64,000 nt of DNA from Stratiformator vulcanicus (GCF_007744515.1 NZ_CP036268.1:1713712-1777711); one strand, 5' to 3'; numbered from the stretch's first letter, positions 24,352 to 34,348 are shown. Notes: generated from the letters alone by a model not told the origin. Numbers and translations: made by a program.

Positions 24352-26844
24352 CTACAGCCCGCTGAGACTGAATCGGACCACGAAGCCGGCAAAGACGATC
24401 GAGACCAGACTCATCAATTTGATGAGAATGTTCAGGCTCGGGCCGCTAGTGTCTTTGAAGGGATCGCCCACCGTGTCTCCCACGACGGTCGCCTTGTGAG
24501 CGTCGGTCCCTTTGCCGCCGTGCGCTCCGGCTTCGATGTATTTCTTGGCATTGTCCCAGGCCCCGCCGGCGTTGGCCATCATCACCGCCAGCGAGAACCC
24601 GCCGGTGAGTCCCCCCGCTAGTAATCCCATGGTGCCGGCGACTCCGAGGACCAGACCCACGACAATCGGTGTACCGACCCCGAGAATTGAAGGCACGATC
24701 ATTTCTCGCAGTGCGGCGGTCGTACTGATCGCGACGCAGCGGGCGTAATCGGGGGTGCCGGTGCCGTCGAGCAGGCCCGGGATTTCTTTGAACTGTCGCC
24801 GGACTTCTTCGACCATCTTGCCCGCGGCCCGGCCCACCGCTTTCATGGTGAGGGCGCAGAACAGGAAGGCGAGCATCACCCCGATGAACAGCCCGGCGAG
24901 CGTCCGCGGGTTCATGAGTGTGACGTTTGCGGCGGCAATAATGTCGGGAATAGTTGCCTCAGCCAGCGGCACCGTCCGGGGCGGGCCGTCGAAGAAATTG
25001 GCGATGGAGCGTCCCGGAATTAAGACCGGCTCTGGTGGGTTATCGCGTCCGTTCGACCAGTCAGCAAATAAACCTTCCCCGAGCGATATAGCTCCGATCT
25101 TCGGTGCCTCCAACGACTCCGCGACCGCTTCGAACTTCAGTTCCATTCCGGTGCGCACTTGCTCCACATAAGTGGCCAACAGCGCCGCGGCGGTCAGTGC
25201 GGCCGAACCGATCGCGAATCCTTTGCCGGTCGCCGCTGTGGTATTGCCGAGGCTATCGAGGGCGTCGGTTCGCTCCCGCACGACGTGGTCCTGTCCGCTC
25301 ATCTCGGCATTGCCGCCTGCGTTGTCGGCGATCGGTCCGTACGCGTCCGTCGCGAGGGTGATCCCGAGGGTCGACAGCATCCCGACCGCGGCGACCGCAA
25401 TGCCGTACAGCCCGAACGAGAACGTCGCGGCTGAGTCGTAGGCAAAGCCGGTGCAGCAGCCGAACGCGAGCATGATCGCGGTGACAATCACAAGGACCGG
25501 CACCCAAGTGCTCGCCATGCCTTCGGCGATACCGGCGATAATCACGGTCGCCGGCCCGGTGGTTGCTTGATCGGCAATGCGGCGGGTCGGTGCGTAAACC
25601 TCGCTCGTGGAATACTCGGTCCAACGACCGATCACGACACCCGATACGAGGCCCGTCACGATCGCACCGAAAACACCCCATAGGCTCACCGGTAGCACCT
25701 GGACTTCGTCCCCCAGACCCATCGATGCTCGGACCAGTAAAATCCAGACCAGAGCGAGCGCCAGCAGAATCACTGCGCCGCTGCTCACGAGTACGCCGCG
25801 ACCGAGCGCCGACATCAGCTCGCGCTGGTTGGCGTCTTCGCTGGTGCGGACCATAAAGATGCCGGCGATCGAGCATCCGATTCCTCCCGCCGCGAGCAGC
25901 AGAGGCAACAGGACCGACATCGCCTGCAGACCGGGCCACGGCGCGAACGCGGCAATCCCCAGAGCCGCCGCCGCGATAATCGAACCGAGGTATGACTCAT
26001 AGAGGTCGGCTCCCATGCCTGCGACATCGCCGACATTGTCGCCGACGTTATCGGCGATCGTAGCCGGGTTCCGCGGGTCATCTTCTCGCAGCGACTGTTC
26101 GACCTTGCCGACGAGATCGGCTCCGACGTCGGCGGCCTTCGTGAAGATGCCGCCGCCCACCCGGGCGAACAGGGCCACGCTGCTGGCACCGAGTACCGAG
26201 CAGAACAGCGTTCCCGCGATCTCCGTCATGTTCGGAGCGTAACCCAGCAGCGGCGTGAGGAACGTAAGCGCGGCGAACCATGCGGTCACATCGAGCAGCG
26301 CAAGCCCCACGACGGTCAGGCCCATGACCGCGCCGCTTCGAAACGCGACCCGAAGGCCCGCATCGAGAGAGGAGCAGCAGGCGTGCGTCGCACGGCCGCT
26401 CGCTCGCGTCGCCGTGGTCATGCCGAACCAGCCCGCGCAGGTCGAGTAGAGCGCGCCGGTGATAAACGCGAAGGGACCGAGCGGCGCCTGCACGCCGACC
26501 ACGTATGACAACACGGCCAGCAATCCGAACATCGCCGCCAGATAGACCGCGACCACCAGAAACTGCCGTTTCAAGTAGGCCGCCGCCCCAATGCGGACAC
26601 TCTCGGCGATGCTGCGGATTTTTTCCGAGCCTTCGTCTTGCCCGATCATCCAGCGGAAGAACTTAAAGGCGACCACCAGCGCCACGATTGACCCTGTCAG
26701 CGACAGGGCCAGCCCGATTCCAAACCCGAGCGTCGCATGGTCGGACCATGCGGCGGATTCCTGGGCGACGGCAACGTCAGAGACAAACAGGGCGGGAATG
26801 ACAGCAAGTCCCGCCGTGCGGCGGATCGACCGGTCGTCCATCAC
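24352..26844 (-). CDS. hppA: Membrane-bound ion-translocating pyrophosphatase, K+-dependent type
   Basis: The start is ATG 26844 with AAAGG ten bases upstream. The 830-residue protein has many membrane helices and the pyrophosphate motif DVGADLVGKVE (238-248), followed by DNVGDNVGDVAGMGADLYESY in two overlapping blocks. It couples PPi hydrolysis to pumping H+ or Na+. The signature GNTTAATGKG has Ala and Gly at the two positions that separate K+-dependent from K+-independent pumps, so this one is K+-dependent. About 80 residues (KFEAVAESLEAPKIGA to PLAEATIPDI) are inserted between helices relative to shorter relatives. Confidence 0.95.
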   Translation of the reverse strand: MMDDRSIRRTAGLAVIPALFVSDVAVAQESAAWSDHATLGFGIGLALSLTGSIVALVVAFKFFRWMIGQDEGSEKIRSIAESVRIGAAAYLKRQFLVVAVYLAAMFGLLAVLSYVVGVQAPLGPFAFITGALYSTCAGWFGMTTATRASGRATHACCSSLDAGLRVAFRSGAVMGLTVVGLALLDVTAWFAALTFLTPLLGYAPNMTEIAGTLFCSVLGASSVALFARVGGGIFTKAADVGADLVGKVEQSLREDDPRNPATIADNVGDNVGDVAGMGADLYESYLGSIIAAAALGIAAFAPWPGLQAMSVLLPLLLAAGGIGCSIAGIFMVRTSEDANQRELMSALGRGVLVSSGAVILLALALVWILLVRASMGLGDEVQVLPVSLWGVFGAIVTGLVSGVVIGRWTEYSTSEVYAPTRRIADQATTGPATVIIAGIAEGMASTWVPVLVIVTAIMLAFGCCTGFAYDSAATFSFGLYGIAVAAVGMLSTLGITLATDAYGPIADNAGGNAEMSGQDHVVRERTDALDSLGNTTAATGKGFAIGSAALTAAALLATYVEQVRTGMELKFEAVAESLEAPKIGAISLGEGLFADWSNGRDNPPEPVLIPGRSIANFFDGPPRTVPLAEATIPDIIAAANVTLMNPRTLAGLFIGVMLAFLFCALTMKAVGRAAGKMVEEVRRQFKEIPGLLDGTGTPDYARCVAISTTAALREMIVPSILGVGTPIVVGLVLGVAGTMGLLAGGLTGGFSLAVMMANAGGAWDNAKKYIEAGAHGGKGTDAHKATVVGDTVGDPFKDTSGPSLNILIKLMSLVSIVFAGFVVRFSLSGL

Positions 26845-27055
26845 CGGTAGCCTTTCAATGGGCGTCAATCGAGAGGGAATTTCTGAGCCGCAGTATCCCG
26901 CGTCAGCCCGACATGTCAACGCGAGCGACCACTTCCGGCGTTATTGCGGAAGCGAATCGACTGCGGCGGCTTCGGCGGAACTCGCCTCAATGACGCGTTC
27001 AAATGCGGCGGGGCGACATCCCGTTCGACGCGGAATCGGCGGCGTTGCCGACATC

Positions 27056-27090
27056 CGCAGATGGACCACTGTTTTCGTGGTCCACCTGCG
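27056..27090 (-). terminator. Hairpin after the ABC-2 operon, possible terminator
   Basis: CGCAGATGGACCAC and GTGGTCCACCTGCG form a 14-bp stem with one mismatch and a seven-base loop. It lies about 90 bp after the last gene of the minus-strand ABC operon and before the hppA start region. There is no strong U-tract. Confidence 0.5.
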
Positions 27091-27178
27091 ATCACATGAA
27101 TGCCGAGACGAGCAGTGTCGCATTAAGGGGAGCACCCAGTCCGGCTCAATTAGCAACGAGCTCAACGATCTCGTCGGC

Positions 27179-28519
27179 CTAATAGCGGGCCTCATTACGG
27201 AACATTTGCTCGATGTCGTTCATCGTAGATGGATCCTGATACTGGTTCCAGACTTCAATCATTGGCAGGTCGTCGGGGAGCGATTCGCCATCAAGATCGA
27301 CGTAGATCGCTTTGAGATAGCGGAAGGCCAGCAAGATGTCTTCGATGGTCCGCGGGTCGTCGGCCATCGCGGGGAACTTGTCCCGCATCAGGCGGAACTT
27401 CTTCAAGCCGGAAATGATCCGCTCTTTCGCCAGCTCGGTATCGCCTTCACGAAATGCTTGTTTCCCTTCGTAGATCTCCCGCCGTGCGTCGACGGTCGAT
27501 TGCTCTCCCTCGGCCCGCGCTCGTTCGCGCCAGTAGCGATAGTTCGTCATTTTTTGCAGACGGTCGACCGCCTGCTGCACGACGATTTCGCTCGTGTCGT
27601 TCAGCCGGGCCATTTCGAGGAAGTCTTCCTCATCCGCTTCCTGCCAGACCTCACCAATGCCGTAATTGAACGGCGTCTTACCGTACTCCTGGGTCCATTC
27701 GTCGAACGCGTCCTCCCAGGCCCGACCGGCATCGTCGCCGAACCGGCCTTCTTTGTGGTGCATCGCGGCATATTCGAGCAGTTGCCGGGCGGGCAATGAA
27801 CGGAACAGAGGTCGCGCCATGATGTGCTGAGGCGTTTCATCTTCAAGATCGTTCGCCCGCAGGTGATGATCCCGCGCAACGAGATAGCTGTCTTTGCCTT
27901 CCGGATTCAACTCGGTGTCGGGACCGCCGTTGTATGAGTCAACGTCAGGGTCCTCGACCCAGAAGTCGCGATACTGCCGCCACTCGTCGGCCCGGCCGAC
28001 CTTGTGAGAGATGATCTCGCCAACCTTGCTTCGCAGGTCGGGAATCTTGGCGTTTCGCTCGGCCCCTTCATCGGTGAACTTCGTGCCTTCTTTGACCCAG
28101 TAGAATCGGTCATCGACGTTGTCCCATGCCGCCGAAACGTTGTAGGCCAGATTCCATCCCTGGTGCTCCCACACCTCAATGAAGTGCGGCTGAAGTTGAA
28201 TGATCGAATTGACGACCGCCCGCAGGCTGCCCCAATTCTTGTGGTCTTTGTGCTTGTCGGCTTGCAGCCACAACTGATTGACCGCGATGCCGCGAAAACC
28301 GAGCAGCACGAGGTTCATGGTCGAACTGGACGGGTCGACGTCGCCGAGGCTCGTCTCACCGAGTTCGTACTGGCGCCGCATCGAGGAGAGTTGCCCGCCG
28401 CCGGAGATAGCCGCTTCACTGCGCCGCGGCAACCGGCCGAGTGTGATGATCGGCCCGAGCAGCAGCACGATGCCGACCAGATAGACGAGTTTGCGTTGCT
28501 GCGATGTGAGATGGCTCAT
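27179..28519 (-). CDS. Membrane-anchored protein of an ABC-2 operon, unknown function
   Basis: The ATG at 28519 overlaps the stop of the permease gene (ATGA), so translation is coupled. The 446-residue product has one N-terminal membrane helix (about 10-28, LVYLVGIVLLLGPIITLG) and a long soluble, helix-rich domain with many Trp and charged residues (WEHQGWNLAYNVSAAWDNV). This resembles helical-repeat proteins. It belongs to no family I recognise. Its place behind an ATPase and a permease suggests a partner of the exporter on the outer face. Confidence 0.75.
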   Translation of the reverse strand: MSHLTSQQRKLVYLVGIVLLLGPIITLGRLPRRSEAAISGGGQLSSMRRQYELGETSLGDVDPSSSTMNLVLLGFRGIAVNQLWLQADKHKDHKNWGSLRAVVNSIIQLQPHFIEVWEHQGWNLAYNVSAAWDNVDDRFYWVKEGTKFTDEGAERNAKIPDLRSKVGEIISHKVGRADEWRQYRDFWVEDPDVDSYNGGPDTELNPEGKDSYLVARDHHLRANDLEDETPQHIMARPLFRSLPARQLLEYAAMHHKEGRFGDDAGRAWEDAFDEWTQEYGKTPFNYGIGEVWQEADEEDFLEMARLNDTSEIVVQQAVDRLQKMTNYRYWRERARAEGEQSTVDARREIYEGKQAFREGDTELAKERIISGLKKFRLMRDKFPAMADDPRTIEDILLAFRYLKAIYVDLDGESLPDDLPMIEVWNQYQDPSTMNDIEQMFRNEARY

Positions 28520-30234
28520 TTCGCCTCCAATTCGCGGAACCTCAGCCCGAGGTGTCCGATAATCATGCACGGTATTAGGAATCCGAAAGTCGTGGCGACG
28601 GCCGGCAGCAAGGCTCGGCTCCAATCAATGTCGAAGCCGTGGGCCGGATACTTTGCCAGGTCATAGTCGGTCAGATTCGGGATCACGTGGCTGACGACCC
28701 ACAGGAACCCGAGAAAGGCCTTGTCGATATACTCCATGATCGTGACGCCGATACTCGGTTGGAAGTCGGTCGTCGGATTCATGTGCTGAAAAATTCTCAC
28801 GACGTTCTCAATCGGACCGCCGCCGTAACCATCGTCGCCTTGCACGTAGTCGGTGAGCAGCCCCTGCATAAACTCGACACCGAAGTAACCGACCACCAGC
28901 AGGGCGAATGTCAGGAAGGTCGCGACGGGACCTTTGACGAAACAACTTGCCGTCACGCCGATCGTGACAATCAGCCCGACCATCAGCCACAACCCGAAGA
29001 TCGCCTTGAAGTAACTGACGGCGAACGGACTGTCCGGGGTCCGAATGAAGAGGTCCGGTTGCGCGATCCCGAGATACTGCCCTTGATCGAGGCAGGAGAC
29101 TTCAATTTGCAATCCGTTGGTCAGCGAATGGGTGGAGGACTTCGTGAGGTCGTATTGATCGGGCAACTCGACCGTTGCCGTCTTCGCGACCAGGTCTTCC
29201 AGCAGATTGTAGGTCTTCGCTTGGCCGGTCTCGACGTCATACGCGGTCAGTTCCTGCGGGACGTTGTGAATATTCTTTTGGAATTCCTCGATCGGGAACG
29301 GGTTCGGATCGGTCACGCGGATATTTGGATTCGCAGGGTTCACGTAGGTGTATTGGACCAGCACCCCGCGGGTCATATCGCCCTTGTAGGTTCGAAACGC
29401 TTCGAAGTTCGATTCCAACTGAAGGACCGGTTCGGCATCGCCACCGGCACCGTCGGGGTCGACCAGCACGCCCGGCGTTACGCCTTCAAAGGTGAACAGC
29501 GCATGGGCCTTGGACGCCCCTTGCACGTAGGACCGATAGGTCCAGACATCGCCGACATTGACGCCCTTGTCGACCGGCTCGTTCTGAGCGTTATAGAAGT
29601 TGATCATCCCGTAGATCGGGACCCGGCTGACCAGTTCGGCCTGCTGCGATGCGGGAATCTGCCGCACGATCCAGACGTAGCCGACGCCTCCCATGATCAA
29701 GAGCACGAGCGTCAGGATCCCGGTCAGGCCGATCACGCGACCAAGGACGATCTCGCTACGGCGGACCGGTTTGGTGACGACCGTGTGCATCGATCGCCGG
29801 CGAATGTCTTCAGGAATACCCCAGCACGCCAGCAGCAGTGCGAGTGGAACGATCAGATAGCCGATCGTGGTCAGCACGAATGAGACGTAGACGGTGATCT
29901 GCAGGTCGGGCCGCATGTCGGACGACGTGAGAAACCACCCCGCGAACATGAACAACACGCCGAAAATCACAAAGACCAACAGCGCCTTGCGGCGGGCCGA
30001 CTCTTTGAATGTCAACATGGCCAGAGCCCATACGCGGCCCGGCGACGTCTTCAGTACATCAACGAACGCATCGAGAATTGCGCCAACGGCCCGGTTGAAA
30101 CCGGCCCCGCCGGTGGAAATCAACGCCGCCAAGAGTGCCAGAACTAAGGAAATTCCGGCGAGCACACCAACGATGATGGCCCAGCTCTGCAGGGCTTCGA
30201 CCAGCGGAAACGCAGTCAGATCTTCACGTACCAT
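28516..30234 (-). CDS. ABC-2 type transporter permease
   Basis: The 572-residue product has an N-terminal hydrophobic hairpin, a cytoplasmic loop with FKESARRKALLVFVIFGVLF, then membrane helices at about 85-185. A large extracytoplasmic domain (about 205-385) follows, and then more helices to the end. This is the ABC-2 permease layout seen in NosY/GldF-like exporters. It acts with the ATPase gene upstream (177 bp away) and is coupled to the membrane-anchored protein downstream. The substrate is unknown. Confidence 0.85.
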   Translation of the reverse strand: MVREDLTAFPLVEALQSWAIIVGVLAGISLVLALLAALISTGGAGFNRAVGAILDAFVDVLKTSPGRVWALAMLTFKESARRKALLVFVIFGVLFMFAGWFLTSSDMRPDLQITVYVSFVLTTIGYLIVPLALLLACWGIPEDIRRRSMHTVVTKPVRRSEIVLGRVIGLTGILTLVLLIMGGVGYVWIVRQIPASQQAELVSRVPIYGMINFYNAQNEPVDKGVNVGDVWTYRSYVQGASKAHALFTFEGVTPGVLVDPDGAGGDAEPVLQLESNFEAFRTYKGDMTRGVLVQYTYVNPANPNIRVTDPNPFPIEEFQKNIHNVPQELTAYDVETGQAKTYNLLEDLVAKTATVELPDQYDLTKSSTHSLTNGLQIEVSCLDQGQYLGIAQPDLFIRTPDSPFAVSYFKAIFGLWLMVGLIVTIGVTASCFVKGPVATFLTFALLVVGYFGVEFMQGLLTDYVQGDDGYGGGPIENVVRIFQHMNPTTDFQPSIGVTIMEYIDKAFLGFLWVVSHVIPNLTDYDLAKYPAHGFDIDWSRALLPAVATTFGFLIPCMIIGHLGLRFRELEAK

Positions 30235-30411
30235 GGTCAGCTATTCCGATATCGGCGGTTCCGGTCGATTCGCTCGACCGTTGGTCGCGACAAAAGTCGA
30301 CGACTTATCCGGTTCAAATTGAAATGAGGAATGTCTGCAGGCGGTCTTCGAAACACAACAACTCAGTCACCTCGGTTCGCAGCCCAGTTCGTGACCGAGC
30401 CCGAGGGGCCG

Positions 30412-31386
30412 TCAGCCGCCGGTGGCTGCTTCTTGGGGTTTGTCCGCATCACTCGCTGACGTTGAATCCGGGTTGTCTTCCGATTTGTCGCCATCGAACG
30501 GAGTGGCTCCGTCGACGAATCGTTGACCGGGACGCTCCGCACTTTGCTGCACGGTTCGCAGGAACAAGTCTTCGAGCGTTCGTCGCGGATGCGAGACGTC
30601 GTCGAGCTTCAGGCTGTGCTTTTGCAGCACGCCTTCGATCTCGCTGACGATTTCCGGAGTCAAAGCCGGAGTTCGCAAGAGCGTTTCGCCTTGCGACTGC
30701 AGCAGTTCATCGACGGTGCCGAGCAGCTTGAGCTCACCCTGATATAGGATCGCCACCCGATCGCAGACGTCTTCGATTTCGGCTAGCAGGTGACTGCAGA
30801 TGACCACCGTCTTGCCCTTGGCCTTCAGATCGGCAATCAGGTTCTTAACGTCGGCTCGGCCGTTCGGATCGAGACCGCTGGTCGGTTCGTCCAGAAAGAT
30901 GATATCGGGATCGTTGATCAACGCCTGGGCTAGTCCGATCCGGCGGGTCATCCCCTTCGAGTACTCCTTGAGCTGCCGCTTCCGAGCGTGGTCGAGCTTG
31001 ACCATTTTGATCAACTCGTCGGTCCGCTTGCGTCGCTCCGATCCCGAGAGCTTGAACAAACGACCGTAGAAGTCGAGCGTTTCTTCCGCGTTCAGGAAGC
31101 GGTAGAGGTACGATTCTTCCGGCAGATAGCCGATCTTCTCGTTCTTTTCGACGTCGGACGCCGGCCGACCAAGGATGCGAATTTCCCCGTCGGTCGGGAA
31201 GAGCAAGCCGAGCAGCAGCTTTAATGTGGTCGTCTTGCCTGAGCCGTTCGGGCCGAGCAAGCCGAAGACTTCGCCCTCCTGGACATCCAGGCTCAGTGAA
31301 TTGAGCGCCTGAACTTTTCGCCGACCCCAGAAGTCGCGGTAGTCTTTCGAAAGGTTTCGAATCTCAATGACGTTATCGGAGGCCAT
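30412..31386 (-). CDS. ABC transporter ATP-binding protein
   Basis: The 324-residue ATPase has Walker [10 protein letters not shown], signature [15 protein letters not shown], Walker [13 protein letters not shown] and switch His in VICSHLL. The C-terminal extension (from about 225) ends in an acidic Ser/Asp-rich tail. The sequence is of the CcmA/NatA kind that drives ABC-2 permeases. It is the first gene of the three-gene minus-strand exporter operon. Confidence 0.93.
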   Translation of the reverse strand: MASDNVIEIRNLSKDYRDFWGRRKVQALNSLSLDVQEGEVFGLLGPNGSGKTTTLKLLLGLLFPTDGEIRILGRPASDVEKNEKIGYLPEESYLYRFLNAEETLDFYGRLFKLSGSERRKRTDELIKMVKLDHARKRQLKEYSKGMTRRIGLAQALINDPDIIFLDEPTSGLDPNGRADVKNLIADLKAKGKTVVICSHLLAEIEDVCDRVAILYQGELKLLGTVDELLQSQGETLLRTPALTPEIVSEIEGVLQKHSLKLDDVSHPRRTLEDLFLRTVQQSAERPGQRFVDGATPFDGDKSEDNPDSTSASDADKPQEAATGG

Positions 31387-31821
31387 AGCGCTATCTCAGC
31401 TTACTTTCGGAGGCCGTTCGAACAGGTGAGGGCACAGTCGCTCTCAAAGAGCATTACTGCAGCCCGAACGGCTGTCGCAGAGTCGAGTTGTGAAATTGTC
31501 GCCGGGTTGCCCGGAATCGGCCCCAGGATATGAATCCAGATGCTTCCTGCTGAGCCTACGGCAACAGCCGCTTCCGCGTTGGAAATTTTTGCACCGATCC
31601 GAGCGATCGGGTGCGCACTCTAAGCTCAGCATTGAGGGTCCGCAACTATTCACGAACCGACACTGTCCGGCGGGCCGCCCGGAATGGTTCGATTCTAGGC
31701 AATTCTCTTCAACAAGCCGCGCACGAAGTAAGCGGATCGAATTAGCATCGACGCTCGATCCGCTTACTTCGTGCGCGGCTTGTCCGACGACCCGACTGGT
31801 CAACGATCAACTGATCAACGA
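31387..31821. other. Intergenic region with a long palindrome
   Basis: No gene is seen in these 435 bp. The main feature is the perfect inverted repeat at 31713-31782. Open frames here are small and have no conserved content. Confidence 0.65.
31713..31782. repeat. Perfect 28-bp inverted repeat (cruciform-forming)
   Basis: CAAGCCGCGCACGAAGTAAG continues to CGGATCGA on the left, and its exact reverse complement lies on the right, with 14 bases between. It lies about 40 bp past the stop of the DUF58 gene, between it and the ABC operon. A one-base variant of one arm is at about 23592-23618. Confidence 0.9.
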
Positions 31822-32718
31822 TCAGAATCGGGCTTCGCGACGGTCGAGGTACTCGATCAAAGCCCGATCAAATCGCATTGAGGTATCGAGCGCCACGTAA
31901 TCGGCGCCAATCGACAGGCATTCTCGCCGATAATCATCGCGAAGGGCCTCGATCGTTTCGACGTAGTCGGGTCTCATCCCGTCGGCGTCGATCACGAGCC
32001 GCTCCCCAGTTTCGGGGTCCTCGAGGTCGACGGTCCCGTCGAACGGGAATTTGACCTCGGCCTCGTCGAGCACATGAAACAGGATCACGTCGTGTCCGGC
32101 GTGCCGCAAACGACGCAGCCCCTCGATCACGCCGTCGGATTCCGCCAGCAGGTCGCTGAAAATCATCATTAAGCTGCGATGCTTCACCATCGAAGCGACT
32201 CGCTTGAGATTGGCCGCGATATCGGTCGTTCCCGTCGGCTGCAATTTTGAGAGCAGCCCCAGCAGGTTCCCGATCTGCGTCCGCTTGCTCTTGGCCGGCA
32301 GCGATGCCCGTATCTCGGTATCAAACGCGACCGCCCCGACGGGGTCCTGCTGCCCGACCATCAGGTAAGACAGTGCCGCGGCCAGACAGACCGCGTAATC
32401 GAACTTCGTTAGTTGCTGCCGATAGGTGTAGCCCATGCTCGCCGACAGATCGAGCAGCAGATAGCCGGTGATGTTCGTCTCGGCCTGATATTTCTTGACG
32501 TAATAGCGGTCGGTCTTGGCGTAGACGAGCCAGTCGATGTCCTTCGGGTCGTCCCCGTGCGAATAGCGCCGATGCTCGCTGAACTCGACGCTAAACCCAT
32601 GAAACGGCGACGTGTGCAACCCCGCGAGAAACCCCTCCACAATAAACCGCGCCCGCAAGTCGAGCCGACTGACCGTCTGGATCACTTCGGGCTTGAGGTA
32701 GCTTTCGACGGTTTGCAT
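31822..32718 (-). CDS. DUF58-domain protein with vWA-like fold
   Basis: The 298-residue product carries the DUF58 core SVEFSEHRRYSHGDDPKDID, followed by WLVYAKTDRYYVKKY, and then a metal-binding-like DLSASM segment (about 91-96) of vWA type. Families of this kind work with MoxR ATPases as metal-dependent cofactor or assembly chaperones. Its expected partner, MoxR, is at 34457-35473 on the same strand. Three unrelated genes (a four-helix-bundle protein and a toxin-antitoxin pair) lie between them. Confidence 0.92.
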   Translation of the reverse strand: MQTVESYLKPEVIQTVSRLDLRARFIVEGFLAGLHTSPFHGFSVEFSEHRRYSHGDDPKDIDWLVYAKTDRYYVKKYQAETNITGYLLLDLSASMGYTYRQQLTKFDYAVCLAAALSYLMVGQQDPVGAVAFDTEIRASLPAKSKRTQIGNLLGLLSKLQPTGTTDIAANLKRVASMVKHRSLMMIFSDLLAESDGVIEGLRRLRHAGHDVILFHVLDEAEVKFPFDGTVDLEDPETGERLVIDADGMRPDYVETIEALRDDYRRECLSIGADYVALDTSMRFDRALIEYLDRREARF

Positions 32719-32768
32719 GTGGCGCCGGTGCGAGTGGAGGTCGGTGCGTGGAGGCGTCGGGTTTCAGT

Positions 32769-33161
32769 TCAGTTCCGGTTGCCCGTCGTGCTCCACTGGT
32801 CTGCGTTTGATGCCATCTTGATGAGTTGAGCAATGAACTTGTCGTAGCGGTCGTCGAGTTCGAGTGCAATCTCGCGACTGAGATGGCCGCAACGTGAGGC
32901 GAACTGTAACCAACAGCGTGTCTCTTCCGCCTCGCTCTGCGAGTCGGTCAGCTTCGACGCAAAGTGGGCTGGGTATCTCCGTTTACCCCATGCTTCGGAA
33001 ATCGCGGCGCAGACAGCCCGCGATGATCGCCGAATCTGATCTGACAAAGAATATCGTTCTTCGATCGGGAACCGCCTCGACGCTTCGGAAATCTCCATCC
33101 CCGCCTCGAATGCAGTGATGTCTACGTCCAACTCTCGAAAATGCTTCACCCGCGCCATCAT
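32769..33161 (-). CDS. Four-helix-bundle protein (S23/IVP family)
   Basis: The 130-residue product has the family core SLSDQIRRSSRAVCAAISEA, then WGKRRYPAHFASKLTDSQSE and AEETRCWLQFASRCG. These small proteins form pentameric or dimeric four-helix bundles. Many are encoded within intervening sequences of 23S rRNA genes or scattered as small orphan genes. Its function is unknown. It lies between the DUF58 gene and the zeta-toxin-like gene. Confidence 0.88.
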   Translation of the reverse strand: MMARVKHFRELDVDITAFEAGMEISEASRRFPIEERYSLSDQIRRSSRAVCAAISEAWGKRRYPAHFASKLTDSQSEAEETRCWLQFASRCGHLSREIALELDDRYDKFIAQLIKMASNADQWSTTGNRN

Positions 33162-33206
33162 GTCTCCCCTGAACTCGACGCCCCCACCCCCTCACTCCGA
33201 CGCCCC

Positions 33207-33809
33207 TCACCCCCGCGACCACACCGACGTCAGCCACTCCGGCAGCGAGTCCGCCAGATCGATCGGCTGCGAAGACTCGAATGCAGCGACGAGCCGGTAC
33301 GGGTGGTTCAGATCGCTGTTGTCATAAACGAGCACGTGCGGCAGAGAATCGATCGCCCGCCGAAGGTTAGCGAGTGTGCGGTCGAAGCGCTCGAATATTT
33401 TGGTGTCGGGTACATCATGCCCGCCTTGCAGCACTCGCATGGCGACTCGCTTCTGACTCGTTAACGCTTCACCGATTCCGACAAAGCACATCACGACCGT
33501 GTACCCGGACTCGCCCGCCTGGCGGAGAAACTCGACCTTCGCTCCGACGGGATCGGACAGGACGGTCTCGAATACGAAACTCCTTTGCTCTTCGACGAAC
33601 GTCTGTCGGACCGACTCCGCGATTTCAGCGGCTTCGTAAGCACCGACTTCTAAGGCTTCCGCAAGGACGTCGGCGTTCACAAACGGCAAGCCGACACGGT
33701 CTTTCAACTGAGAATGAAAGAAGGTGCTCTTTCCGGCACCGTTCGATCCAGCAATACAAATCAGAAGCGGTCGTTGATCGAATAGAGCCCAGTCGATGCC
33801 CAGTTGCAT
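33207..33809 (-). CDS. Zeta-toxin-like P-loop kinase
   Basis: The start is ATG 33809, with GGGAAAA seven bases upstream. The TTG at 33824 has no such site. The 200-residue product has Walker A AGSNGAGKST with Lys27, followed by FVNADVLAEALE and RSFVFETVLSDP, the layout of zeta toxins. These phosphorylate UDP-N-acetylglucosamine and poison cell-wall synthesis. It starts 29 bp after the stop of a ParD-like antitoxin, so the two form a likely toxin-antitoxin pair. Related small kinases are not all toxins, so toxicity is inferred. Confidence 0.8.
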   Translation of the reverse strand: MQLGIDWALFDQRPLLICIAGSNGAGKSTFFHSQLKDRVGLPFVNADVLAEALEVGAYEAAEIAESVRQTFVEEQRSFVFETVLSDPVGAKVEFLRQAGESGYTVVMCFVGIGEALTSQKRVAMRVLQGGHDVPDTKIFERFDRTLANLRRAIDSLPHVLVYDNSDLNHPYRLVAAFESSQPIDLADSLPEWLTSVWSRG

Positions 33810-33838
33810 GTTGTATTTTCCCAACCTGAGCGGCGAAT

Positions 33839-34348
33839 TCAGTGGGGGTGAGTTGTCAGCTCCGTTGAAGACGCGTCTTTCAAGATTCCTGAAGATCGCA
33901 TTTGTTCAATCTGACGGGAAATGTCGTCTGCGACACCAACTAGAGTGACGGAGATCGAGTATTTCCTAGCTTCATTCTTGCCGGCGGATTCACAGGGAAC
34001 GAATTCCCGCCCGACGAACTTCCCCGTTGTTCGAGTTCCGTCAGCATTTGTCCGGACGAACGTTTCCGAAGAATCAGGCAAAGGCTCAAATTTCGGATAT
34101 GGTCCGGAAGCGAGAAACGCTTTCACCCGCGCTCGCCCGGCTTCCGAATCGACCGTCCGGAGTGCTTCGGAGACAGGCATTCGCCCGCTAGCCTCGCCGC
34201 TCACGCCTGTCTCGCCGAGGAGACTGCCCATTACACGTCCCAGCCCGGCCCAATACTCAAGCTGTTCCTCGACCGTCCGCCCCGACGAGGCGGCTGCCTC
34301 GGTTGCGGCATCAAACAACTTGGCATCAATTTCGAGAGGTTTGCTCAT
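33839..34348 (-). CDS. ParD-like antitoxin (putative)
   Basis: The 169-residue product begins MSKPLEIDAKLFDAATEAA, then ASSGRTVEEQLEYWAGLGR, matching the ParD-like ribbon-helix-helix antitoxin family at its N-terminus (residues 1-40). The C-terminal part is not typical and could bind the toxin. The ATG has AGGAT upstream. It is the first gene of the pair with the zeta-toxin-like kinase and lies between MoxR and the toxin. Confidence 0.72.
   Translation of the reverse strand: MSKPLEIDAKLFDAATEAAASSGRTVEEQLEYWAGLGRVMGSLLGETGVSGEASGRMPVSEALRTVDSEAGRARVKAFLASGPYPKFEPLPDSSETFVRTNADGTRTTGKFVGREFVPCESAGKNEARKYSISVTLVGVADDISRQIEQMRSSGILKDASSTELTTHPH

Noticed and set aside
28639-29883. 414-residue plus-strand frame over the ABC-2 permease
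   Set aside because: Antisense shadow of a membrane permease; charged, with no motif.
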